From NCBI GenBank assembly GCA_903905455.1, contig CAIVGN010000008.1, forward strand, positions 1-51,075: a stretch of 51,075 bases of DNA. The letters run 5' to 3'. Positions 15,747 to 22,915 of this stretch are shown one piece after another. This stretch comes from an uncultured Archangium sp. Lineage in GTDB: Bacteria; Myxococcota; Myxococcia; Myxococcales; Myxococcaceae. The number at the start of each line of letters is the position of its first letter. Within the stretch, counting starts at the first letter, position 1. A program made the position numbers and the translations under genes. The notes under the pieces were generated by a model. That model was not told where the DNA came from. It ran no database searches and worked only from the letters and a program-made list of their open reading frames with translations.

Positions 15747-16106
15747 GTGGGTTCCCCGGAGCGTGTTGTTTTCGGCGCGCGAAAGTAGGAGTTCCATGGT
15801 GCGGATTCAAGAAGCGCCGCGCCCGGCTCACGCAACGCCCCGTGCAGGCGCGGCGCATCTCCTTCGCGGACCGCTCTCGTGGGCGTCGAACCGACGCCGC
15901 AAGCAGTGGGGGTTGTTGGGGCGAGGCGCGGGCGTGGAAATTGCGTGAGCGTGCCGCATGGACCGACGCGACCGTCACCGCCTCGTGATCGATGACTGCG
16001 CTTCACGGCGCACCATCCGCCCCCGGTCAGAATGCAGCCAGACCCCGGCGCTGAGCCCCACCGGGAGGCTGGCTTCCGCGCTGCACCGAGTCAGGGAAGG
16101 TCTGCC
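15747..16106. other. Divergent intergenic region of 360 bases
   Basis: This gap separates two divergent exported-protein genes and should carry both promoters. I see no tRNA, small gene or convincing repeat in it. A stem-loop resembling a T-arm (GGCGT, loop, ACGCC near 15885-15901) is present but has no matching tRNA body. Confidence 0.5.
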
Positions 16107-17039
16107 ATGCAATCCATCCAGCAGTGGTCCCGAGCGGCGGTTGCGGTGCTGAGCGTGTTCGGCTCGGGGTTGGTCGCTGCGCAGGCACTTCCCAGGGGCC
16201 TGGTCGAGGTCAGGCCAGTCACCCGTGGTCCGGCGGGGGCGCCGGCGAGCCTGCAGCTCAAGCAGGGGCAGTTCTTCACCTATGTCCTGCCGCAGGGGTG
16301 GCACGTCGGGGAGGACGGACAGTTCGCGCTGACCCTCATCGCGCCGGACAGCAAGGCGCTCACGGTGATGGTCGGCAATGCGGGCCTGCCGCTCAACTAC
16401 CCGCCCGCCCGGTTCGCCTCTGAAAGACTCATGGCCCTGCGTCCGGAGAACCTGCAGTTGGGTGAGCCCCGCAGCGCGAAGCCCCTTGCCGGGTTTGCCG
16501 GTGCCTACGAATTGGACGTCCACTACAGCGTGGGTGGTGTGCCCTGTCAGGGCGTGGCGACCGTGCACTATGCGCCGGCGTATGACTCGGCGACCGTCGC
16601 GATGACGGCCGCGCTGTCTCAGGCAAGCCAGTGGTCCGGGTATGCCGCGTGGCTGCCCGTGGTGGCCCAGCAGGTCTCTGCGTCCAATGGAGGCGCCTTC
16701 GGCAGGCGCGGCGTCATGGCCCAGAACCTCCAGAATTCGACGGCCTACGCGGAAGCCGCCCGCCAGTATCGCGACTGGTCGCAGCGCAACTGGCAGCAGG
16801 TGACGGACGCGCGGAACAGTTCGGCAGACCGGAACGCCGCGCAGTTCAGGGAAGCGCTGGGCGGAGTGCAGACCTACGTCAATCCCTACGACGCCCGCGC
16901 GCCGCTCGAGCTCCCGACGACGTACCAGTACTTCTGGGTCAACGAACACGGCACCATCGCCGGGACCAATGATCCGAGCGTGAATCCGAACGTGGGGTCG
17001 AAGAGCGACTGGCGCAAGATGCCGAGGCAGCAACCGTAG
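16107..17039 (+). CDS. Exported protein of unknown function
   Basis: ATG 16107 follows GGGAAGG at about eight bases and starts a signal peptide (QSIQQWSRAAVAVLSVFGSG, LVAAQA). The 310-residue product has an N-terminal domain with FFTYVLPQGW, GQFALTLIAPDSKALTVMVG and PLAGFAGAYELDVHY, possibly a beta-rich binding fold, a helical middle (YRDWSQRNWQQVTDARNSS) and a C-terminal block GGVQTYVNPYDARAPLELP, YQYFWVNEHGTIAGTNDP, NPNVGSKSDWRKM. That C-terminal block is recurrent in bacterial hypothetical proteins, where the pattern is W-V-N, G-I-GT, NPN, WR. No enzyme motif is seen. Confidence 0.8.
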   Translation: MQSIQQWSRAAVAVLSVFGSGLVAAQALPRGLVEVRPVTRGPAGAPASLQLKQGQFFTYVLPQGWHVGEDGQFALTLIAPDSKALTVMVGNAGLPLNYPPARFASERLMALRPENLQLGEPRSAKPLAGFAGAYELDVHYSVGGVPCQGVATVHYAPAYDSATVAMTAALSQASQWSGYAAWLPVVAQQVSASNGGAFGRRGVMAQNLQNSTAYAEAARQYRDWSQRNWQQVTDARNSSADRNAAQFREALGGVQTYVNPYDARAPLELPTTYQYFWVNEHGTIAGTNDPSVNPNVGSKSDWRKMPRQQP

Positions 17040-17117
17040 CGGCGCGACCTGGCGCTGGCCGTACGCCCAGCCGAGAGCGGAGCACTCGGGAGCACGAGCA
17101 TGTAGGGTCGCCCGCCC

Positions 17118-17408
17118 ATGAACGCACCCGTGAATCGAACCGACGAAGCCCCGGCAGCAGGCGCACCTCGAGCGAGAGGGACACGCGGAGTGCTGTGGTG
17201 CGCGATCATCGTGCTCACCACATCGCTCGCCGGATGTTCCCAGAACACGTGCATCGATCAACGCGTGGTCGCGTGGAACGGCCAGCTCGTCGACGGCGGC
17301 GGGGCGACCAGCCCGGATGCGGAGACGTGCTCCCGCCTCTGTGACTGGACCGTCGCCTGCACGGTGGCTGACGCCGGCGTCTTCTGCCCGGCGTACTGCG
17401 TGCCCTGA
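17118..17408 (+). CDS. Small Cys-rich lipoprotein
   Basis: The 96-residue product has a hydrophobic segment ending in the lipobox SLAGC (Cys40), then a short mature part of about 57 residues with seven Cys (C..C, TCSRLCDWTVACTV, FCPAYC), likely disulfide-bonded. From ATG 17118 the signal has a long polar head; a GTG at 17190 would give a more usual short signal peptide, so the start is uncertain. No homologue recognised. Similar small Cys-rich lipoproteins are frequent in myxobacteria. Confidence 0.65.
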   Translation: MNAPVNRTDEAPAAGAPRARGTRGVLWCAIIVLTTSLAGCSQNTCIDQRVVAWNGQLVDGGGATSPDAETCSRLCDWTVACTVADAGVFCPAYCVP

Positions 17409-17460
17409 GACCGCCGCGACCAGCGACGACGGCGCGCCTGCATTCGTGCGAACATGACGG

Positions 17461-18096
17461 GTGCCCTCGACCTCGCCGACCTTCACCGAGCTCGCGTTGA
17501 TTGAACCGGCCGTCTACTGGCGGGTCTTCGCGCTCGACTACCAGGCCGAGCAGTTCGAGGTCTTCCACCGCACGCTGCTCACGCGGTGGACGCACTACCT
17601 CGGCACCCAGGCGATCCTGGCCTGCTTCTTCCTCCTCGCGTGGGGCCACGGCTTCGCGCCGCTGGTGCTCGGGGGGCTGCTCTCGCTCTGGTACCTGCGC
17701 ATGAACGTCTTCGTCGGCCTCGTGGCCACGCTGCAGCTGGGCGTGCTCGCCCTGGTCGCCTCCCTCGCCTCGGCGCGGGGCCTCGGTGCCTGGCACGCGC
17801 TCCTCGGCCTCGGGGTGCTCGCGGCGGCGCAGAACGTGAGCCACTCGGTGGAACCCGTGCCGCCCATCATCACCGGCCGCGGCTTCGAGACGTTCCCCTG
17901 CTACTGGGCGCAGGCGAGCACCCCGCACCGCGCCCGCCTGCTCGCGCTCAACGCGCTGTACCTGCCGCTCGCGCTGGTGTCGGCGCCACGCCTGTTCGCC
18001 GTCCACGTCCTGCGGGCGATGCAGCGGCTCGGCTGGCGGCGCACCTGGGCGCTCGAGCTCGCCGCCCGCGCCGACGTCATCCTGGGGGCGAAATGA
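17461..18096 (+). CDS. Mpo1-like membrane protein (putative 2-hydroxy fatty acid dioxygenase)
   Basis: GTG 17461 starts a 211-residue protein with about four membrane segments. The motif HRTLLTRWTHYLGT has the same H-x8-H-aromatic-x-G spacing as the first motif of Mpo1/DUF962 proteins, and NVSHSVEPVPPIITGRGFE occupies the place of their second H..E..P motif. Yeast Mpo1 uses Fe(II) to shorten 2-hydroxy fatty acids by alpha-oxidation. The match here is by spacing only, so function is a suggestion. Its stop overlaps the ATG of the START-like gene (ATGA), and a fatty acid hydroxylase-like gene follows, which supports a role in lipid modification. Confidence 0.6.
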   Translation: MPSTSPTFTELALIEPAVYWRVFALDYQAEQFEVFHRTLLTRWTHYLGTQAILACFFLLAWGHGFAPLVLGGLLSLWYLRMNVFVGLVATLQLGVLALVASLASARGLGAWHALLGLGVLAAAQNVSHSVEPVPPIITGRGFETFPCYWAQASTPHRARLLALNALYLPLALVSAPRLFAVHVLRAMQRLGWRRTWALELAARADVILGAK

Positions 18097-18737
18097 GCAT
18101 CCAGCCCTTCGCCACGTGGGAAGCCAACGCCAGCGCCTGGCTCGACGAAGACCTGCGCCTGATGACGAGCGACGGCGGCTGGAAGTCCCTGCTGCATCGC
18201 GCCGACCTCGACATCTGGAGCCGTCCCAGCGTCGACGACCGGAATCACCTCTTTCGCTGGAAGCTGCCGGTCGTCGCCGCCACCGCCGACGTGGTGTTCG
18301 ACGCCTTCGTCCGCCGCGTCCTCGAGTTCCACAAGGAATGGACGCGCGAGTTCGCCGGTGGGCACGTCGTGGAGACCCTGCGGCCCGACGCGCGCGTGAT
18401 CTACCAGCGCTTCGAGCCCGGGCTGCCGGGCATCAGCAACCGCGACCTCTGCAGCGTCGAGGTGGTGAAGGACCTGGCGCCCGGCGTGAAGCTCGCCAGC
18501 TTCCGCTCGGTCGATCGCCTGCCCCCCGAGCGCGGCTTCGAGCGCATCGATTGGTGGGGAGCCGCGCTGTGCACCACGCGCCCCGACGGCCGGAGCAGCG
18601 AGTTGGTGTACCTCGACCGCGAGAACCAGGGCGGGGCGTTCCCCAGCTGGCTGATGAATCGCATGATGCCGCGCTACCTCGTGCTCCAGGCCGAGGCCGT
18701 CAGCGCGTTCTTCGTGAAACACCGCGCACCGACCTGA
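18093..18737 (+). CDS. START/SRPBCC-like lipid-binding protein
   Basis: ATG 18093 overlaps the preceding stop and gives a 214-residue soluble protein without signal peptide. The pattern of a helix, SLLHRADLDIWSR, FRWKLPVVAATADVVFDAFVRR, FEPGLPGISNRDLCSVEVV and a closing helix (LMNRMMPRYLVLQAEAVSAFF) is typical of START-domain proteins, which hold a lipid or sterol in a deep pocket. Such a protein could pass a fatty acid or polyketide-like lipid between the membrane enzymes encoded on either side. The ligand is unknown. Confidence 0.72.
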   Translation: MSIQPFATWEANASAWLDEDLRLMTSDGGWKSLLHRADLDIWSRPSVDDRNHLFRWKLPVVAATADVVFDAFVRRVLEFHKEWTREFAGGHVVETLRPDARVIYQRFEPGLPGISNRDLCSVEVVKDLAPGVKLASFRSVDRLPPERGFERIDWWGAALCTTRPDGRSSELVYLDRENQGGAFPSWLMNRMMPRYLVLQAEAVSAFFVKHRAPT

Positions 18738-18779
18738 CGCAGGACCACGCGGCCGGGCGGGTGCTAGCTTCGCGCGACG

Positions 18780-18911
18780 ATGCAGGACCCGATGAAGCAG
18801 CGCAGCCCGATGCCCACCGTCGCCAAGGCGCTCCTCGGTGTCGTGGCCTTCTTCGGCCTGCTCTGCGTGGGCTTCGTGTTCTTCGTCGCGGTGGTGTGTG
18901 GCAAGTGGTGA
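18780..18911 (+). CDS. Small single-pass membrane protein (43 aa)
   Basis: ATG 18780 to TGA 18909-18911 encodes a 43-residue peptide: a polar head (QDPMKQRSPMPTVAKAL) followed by a membrane segment of about 21 residues and the end CGKW. It is placed 42 bases after the START-like gene and overlaps the best start of the next gene, so it may be part of the same operon. Function is unknown. The gene is too short to be judged by length, but the clean topology and position make it credible. Confidence 0.55.
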   Translation: MQDPMKQRSPMPTVAKALLGVVAFFGLLCVGFVFFVAVVCGKW

Positions 18912-19704
18912 GGGCGCCAGCCCGCTGTACGCCTGGTTCAACACCCACGGCCTGATCATCGCCGCGGGCCTCATCGGCTTCGCCTTCCTCGAGTCGGTGG
19001 CGCGCCTCTTCCTCTCGCGGCCGGTGCTCCACCGCACCGTCGCCCTCAACCTCGGCATGTGGATGGTGGAGCTCCTGCTGCGCACCGGCACCGGGGCCCT
19101 GCGCTGGGGCGCCTTCGTGGCGCTGGCTGCCTTCGCGCCGGTGACGTGGAGCTTGCGCGCGCCCACGTGGCTGCTGCTCTACGTGCTGGTCGACCTCTTC
19201 TATTACACGCGGCACCGGCTGCTCCACACCACGGCCGTGGGCTGGGCCCTGCACGCGCCGCATCACGCCAGCGTCGACCTTTCGCTCACCTCGTCGCTGC
19301 GCCTGGGCTGGGTGCAGCGCACCATCGACGACTTCTTCTACCTGCCGCTGGTGCTCCTGGGTTTCCCCCCGCTCGCGGTGTTCATCGTCATCGAGCTCAA
19401 CCACGCCTCGCAGTTCTGGTGTCACACCGAGATCATCGGCCGGCTCCCGCTGCTCGACGCGCTGATCAACACGCCCTCGAACCACCGGGTGCACCACGCG
19501 CAAGACCGGGCCTGGGCCGACTCGAACTACGGCTCCACGTTGATGCTGTGGGACCGGCTGTTTCGCACCTACCGCGCAGAGCCCGGGCCGCTGCCGCTGG
19601 GCTGGTCGACGCCGTACGCGGGCTGCAACCCCTTCATCATCCAGTTCCGCGCCATGCGGGAGTGGTGGAGCGCGAAGGCCCCGAGCAGCAACGCGGGCAA
19701 GTAG
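18898..19704 (+). CDS. Fatty acid hydroxylase / sterol desaturase family membrane protein
   Basis: The family motifs are complete: HRLLH, HAPHH and HRVHH, the eight or more His that bind the di-iron centre, plus several membrane segments. The enzyme probably adds a hydroxyl or a double bond to a lipid. The first in-frame start is 18838, but the peptide it adds (SWPSSACSAWASCSSSRW) looks like an out-of-frame reading of the preceding small gene, so the GTG at 18898 is preferred; it gives 268 residues and overlaps the small gene. The last 136 bases overlap the end of the convergent gene. Substrate is unknown. Confidence 0.85.
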   Translation: MASGEGASPLYAWFNTHGLIIAAGLIGFAFLESVARLFLSRPVLHRTVALNLGMWMVELLLRTGTGALRWGAFVALAAFAPVTWSLRAPTWLLLYVLVDLFYYTRHRLLHTTAVGWALHAPHHASVDLSLTSSLRLGWVQRTIDDFFYLPLVLLGFPPLAVFIVIELNHASQFWCHTEIIGRLPLLDALINTPSNHRVHHAQDRAWADSNYGSTLMLWDRLFRTYRAEPGPLPLGWSTPYAGCNPFIIQFRAMREWWSAKAPSSNAGK

Positions 19705-20456
19705 CGGTGCGTCCACGGGCCTGCGAGCAGCACGGTGAGCGCGATGACCAGCGCCGCCGAGGGCTGGCTTCGTTCCTTCACCAACAACAGTGACGTCGCG
19801 ACGCCCGCGAAGAAGAACTGCCCCATGGTGCCGCCGGTCAGCGTGAAGACCCCCACGTGAAAGAGCGCGTTGAGCGCCGCGCCGCCCCGGAGGTCGAAGA
19901 GGAACGAGAGCGCGATGGCGAACTCCAACGCGATGACCGCCAGGCCCGCGGTCGAGCCGTCAGAAAGGCGCGTGGAGAGCCAGCCCGCGAGCGGGTTCGG
20001 TCCACCGACGTGCCCCCCGGGCGCCCACATCAGGCCGAAGCGCGCGAGCTCGGCGACGAAGGAGGTGACGAAGCGGCCGTCGCGCCACGCAGGGTCCAGC
20101 GCCTTGTCGAGCGCGGCCATGAAGAACACCAGCGCCACCTGCACGCGCGGCAGCCACGGGACGCGCGGCGTGGAGAGGCTCACCATGGCCAGCACCGCGC
20201 AGACGAAGAGCCGGTTGTGGGCGAACCAGGTGGGCGAGCCGAGGAGCGTGAGGGCGATGAGCGCCGCGAGGCCGGCGGCGAGGGCGCGCGTGTGCCGGGA
20301 GAAGAGCAGCCCCACGCAGAGCCCGGTGCTGAGCAACGCGAGGGGCACGCCGAGCGGCCCGGGCCACACCAGCGACTGGCCGGTGAAGAGCCAGGCGGTG
20401 GCGATGCCCTGCGCGACGCGGCGGTGCGCGAGGGGCCTCACCGGGGCCACCGCCAC
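19569..20456 (-). CDS. HTTM/DoxX-like integral membrane protein
   Basis: This 295-residue protein has about eight membrane segments and the phrase QVALVFFMAALDKALDPAWRDGRFV, which resembles the core of HTTM and vitamin-K-carboxylase-like membrane proteins. The GTG start at 20456 lies 19 bases inside the gene upstream, so the two are coupled. Its C-terminal 45 residues are encoded on the complement of the C-terminal coding sequence of the convergent hydroxylase gene. It belongs to a three-gene minus-strand operon led by an Lgt-like gene. Function unknown; a role in lipid or membrane chemistry is inferred from context. Confidence 0.72.
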   Translation of the reverse strand: MAVAPVRPLAHRRVAQGIATAWLFTGQSLVWPGPLGVPLALLSTGLCVGLLFSRHTRALAAGLAALIALTLLGSPTWFAHNRLFVCAVLAMVSLSTPRVPWLPRVQVALVFFMAALDKALDPAWRDGRFVTSFVAELARFGLMWAPGGHVGGPNPLAGWLSTRLSDGSTAGLAVIALEFAIALSFLFDLRGGAALNALFHVGVFTLTGGTMGQFFFAGVATSLLLVKERSQPSAALVIALTVLLAGPWTHRYLPALLLGAFALHHSRMARNWMMKGLQPAYGVDQPSGSGPGSAR

Positions 20457-20764
20457 GCGGGTTGTTCCTCGCCGTTGATCCGCGCGCGCAGCTCGACGGT
20501 GCCGGTCGTCTCGGCCGCGCGGATCACGTCCTTGACGAACTGGAGATCATTCGTCTCCCAGTTCTCGTCACGGGAGGGCGCGCTGTGCCACTTCGGCAGG
20601 TGGTAGCGCTCGAGGGCCGCCGCGGTGTCGAGGTGCTGCCCGGCCACGTCGACCGACAGCGAGTACACCGCGTGCTGGTGAAACGGAGCCCACAGCGCCG
20701 GACGACCCCGCCACGCGAGCTGCCCCAGGAGCAGCGTGAGCCCGAGCGCGAGGCGCCAGTTCAC
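20438..20764 (-). CDS. Small membrane-anchored protein of unknown function
   Basis: GTG 20764 overlaps the Lgt-like stop (GTGA) and is preferred over an upstream in-frame start at 20827. The 108-residue product has an N-terminal membrane segment (NWRLALGLTLLLGQLAW) and a soluble part with SLSVDVAGQHLDTAAALERYHLP, then WHSAPSRDENWETNDLQFV and AWRWP. Such small partners are often found with HTTM-like proteins. I recognise no domain. It links two membrane genes in an overlapping operon. Confidence 0.65.
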   Translation of the reverse strand: MNWRLALGLTLLLGQLAWRGRPALWAPFHQHAVYSLSVDVAGQHLDTAAALERYHLPKWHSAPSRDENWETNDLQFVKDVIRAAETTGTVELRARINGEEQPAWRWPR

Positions 20765-21453
20765 GCGGCGCGTCTCCTGCGCACCACGTCGACCACCAGC
20801 GGCACCGCGCACGACAGGCAGAACCACTGCGCGTAGCTCAAGGACCCGAACGACTGCTTCTCGTCACCGCGGAAGAAGTCCATGACGAAGCGGATCCCCG
20901 CATACGACAGCAGGTAGTACCGGAACAACAGCCCCGGCGCGCGCGGCTGCTTGCGGATGGAGAAGAGGACGCCCAGCAACACGAAGTCGAGGGCCGACTC
21001 GTAGAGCTGCGCGGGGTGGCGCGTGGTGCTGCCCTCGAAGAGCGGCGCGCCGTAGCAGCAGCCCCCGAGGAAGCAGCCGATGCGCCCCAGCCCCTGGCCC
21101 AGCGGCAAGGCGATGGCGTAGGGGTCGCCGGTGGCGATGGTGATGCCCACGGCCTTCTTGGTGAGCTCCACGCCCAGGAAGCCACCGAAGAGCGCTCCGA
21201 GAATGGTGCGCCCGCCCCACTCGGTGACGAGGAAGTGGGCGAGCGACTCGCGCCACGTCTCCCACGGCATGTAGAGCAACAGGCCGAGCTTGGCGCCGAG
21301 CATCGCCCCGAGGAGCGCCCCCGCCGTCACCCAGCGCTGGTGAGTGCGCGCGAGCAACTGCAGCCGCCGCTCTTCCGAGACCTTCGCGAGGTACCCGAGA
21401 ATGAGGCCCGCCCCCACGAAGGTCGCGTAGCCGGGGTTGAAGACGGGGTTCAA
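20761..21453 (-). CDS. Prolipoprotein diacylglyceryl transferase (Lgt)-family membrane protein
   Basis: The 230-residue product has about six membrane segments and Lgt hallmarks GQGLGRIGCFLGGCCYG (about 119-135) and RHPAQLYES (145-153). Lgt moves diacylglycerol from phosphatidylglycerol to the lipobox Cys. The GR-x-GNF-x-N-x-E of true Lgt is here GRIGCFLGGCCYG, the form seen in divergent paralogues, and the length is short, so a different lipid acceptor is possible. The start is uncertain: TTG 21453 gives NPVFNPGYATF, a usual family N-terminus. Only 30 bases separate it from the divergent radical SAM gene. The canonical lgt of the genome is probably elsewhere. Confidence 0.8.
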   Translation of the reverse strand: MNPVFNPGYATFVGAGLILGYLAKVSEERRLQLLARTHQRWVTAGALLGAMLGAKLGLLLYMPWETWRESLAHFLVTEWGGRTILGALFGGFLGVELTKKAVGITIATGDPYAIALPLGQGLGRIGCFLGGCCYGAPLFEGSTTRHPAQLYESALDFVLLGVLFSIRKQPRAPGLLFRYYLLSYAGIRFVMDFFRGDEKQSFGSLSYAQWFCLSCAVPLVVDVVRRRRAA

Positions 21454-21483
21454 GGCGACAGAGTGCCCTAAGGTCGCGCGCTC

Positions 21484-22914
21484 ATGAACCGCCGCGTGCG
21501 CCCGTACCTCTTCTACGACACGACCTCCTCGCTGTGTACGACCTGCCTGCGCACGGTCGAGGCGAAGATCGTCATCGAGGCCGAGCGGGTGTTGATGGAC
21601 AAGTGGTGCCCCGCCCACGGCATGGAGCGGGTGCTGATCAGCGACGACGTCGCCTATTACCGGTCGGCGCGGGAGGTCTTCGTCAAGCCGCCGGAAATGC
21701 CCCAGCAGTTCAACACCACCATGCAGTACGGCTGCCCCTACGACTGCGGCCTGTGCCCGGATCACATGCAGCACTCGTGTCTGACCGTGGTCGAGGTGAC
21801 CGAGCGCTGCAACCTCACCTGCCCCGTCTGCTACGCGGCCTCCTCCACCGACCCGAACCTGAAGCACCGCACGATGGAGGAGATCCGCGCGATGCTCGAC
21901 GCGGTGGTCGCCAACGAGGGCGAGCCCGACGTGGTGCAGCTCTCGGGCGGCGAGCCCACCCTGCACCCGCAGTTCTTCGAGATCCTCGACGAGTGCCGCA
22001 AGCGCCCCATCCGCCACCTGATGGTGAACACCAACGGCCTCCGCATCGCCACCGAGGAAGGCTTCGCCGAGCGCCTGGCCACGTACCTGCCGCGCTTCGA
22101 GGTGTACCTGCAGTTCGATTCGCTCAAGGCCCACGTGCACCAGGCGCTGCGCGGGGCCGACCTCACGCGCATTCGCCAGCAGGCCATCGCGAAGCTCAAC
22201 GAGGTGAAGGTCTCCACCACCCTGGTGATGACGCTCAAGAAGGGCCTCAACGACGACGAGGTGGGCGACGTCATCCGCTACGGGCTCGAGCAGCCGTGCG
22301 TGCGCGGCGTCACCCTGCAGCCGGTGTCGGATGCCGGCCGCAACGAGGCGTGGGACAGCACGCAGCACGGGCTGCCGGTGAGCGCCGTGCGCCGGCTCAT
22401 CGCGGAGCAGAGCGGCGTCTTCACCGCGCGCGACGTGATGCCCGTGCCGTGCAACCCCGACACCCTGGCCATGGCCTACGCGCTGAAGGTGGACGGCCAG
22501 GTGTTGCCGCTGACGCGCTACCTCGACGACCAGGCGCTGCTGACGAGCGACCGGAGCACCATCGTCTTCGAGGACGACCCGCAGCTGCGCCGCGCGGTGT
22601 TCCAGGCCTTCTCCACCAACCACTCGCCCGACAGCCAGGCGCGGTGCCTCTCGGACCTGCTGTGTTGCCTGCCCCAGGTGAGCGCGCCGCCCTCGCTCAC
22701 CTACGAGAACGTGTTCCGGGTGCTCATCGTGCAGTTCATGGACGCGCGGACCATGGACCTGCGGGCGATGAAGAAGTCCTGCATTCACATGGCCCAGCCC
22801 GACGGCCGCATGATCCCCTTCGAGGCGTTCAACCTCTTCTACCGGGGCGGCGGCACGAAGCAACTGGCCAGCATTCGGGCGGAGATCGACCGCGCCCGCC
22901 AGGAGCGCCGCTGA
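21484..22914 (+). CDS. Radical SAM protein resembling tetraether lipid synthase (Tes/MJ0619-like)
   Basis: The 476-residue protein has the layout of archaeal Tes (GDGT/tetraether synthase): a zinc or rubredoxin-like site (C18, C21, C42), an extra cluster CPYDCGLCPDHMQHSC (C84, C88, C91, C99), the radical SAM motif CNLTCPVC (109-116), SGGEPT, and further Cys near the C-terminus (RCLSDLLCC, KKSCIH). Tes joins lipid tails by radical carbon-carbon coupling in archaeal tetraethers. The phrase YGCPYDCGLCP.H..H.CL.VVEVT is the family signature. In bacteria the product of such enzymes is less known. It is divergent from an Lgt-like gene and followed one base later by an esterase, so lipid modification is likely. 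Confidence 0.85.
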   Translation: MNRRVRPYLFYDTTSSLCTTCLRTVEAKIVIEAERVLMDKWCPAHGMERVLISDDVAYYRSAREVFVKPPEMPQQFNTTMQYGCPYDCGLCPDHMQHSCLTVVEVTERCNLTCPVCYAASSTDPNLKHRTMEEIRAMLDAVVANEGEPDVVQLSGGEPTLHPQFFEILDECRKRPIRHLMVNTNGLRIATEEGFAERLATYLPRFEVYLQFDSLKAHVHQALRGADLTRIRQQAIAKLNEVKVSTTLVMTLKKGLNDDEVGDVIRYGLEQPCVRGVTLQPVSDAGRNEAWDSTQHGLPVSAVRRLIAEQSGVFTARDVMPVPCNPDTLAMAYALKVDGQVLPLTRYLDDQALLTSDRSTIVFEDDPQLRRAVFQAFSTNHSPDSQARCLSDLLCCLPQVSAPPSLTYENVFRVLIVQFMDARTMDLRAMKKSCIHMAQPDGRMIPFEAFNLFYRGGGTKQLASIRAEIDRARQERR

Positions 22915-22915
22915 C

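Noticed and set aside
15880-15905. Possible tRNA T-arm (GGCGT stem with a TTCG-containing loop)
   Set aside because: The loop lacks the conserved TTCRANY order and no acceptor, D-arm or anticodon arm can be built around it.
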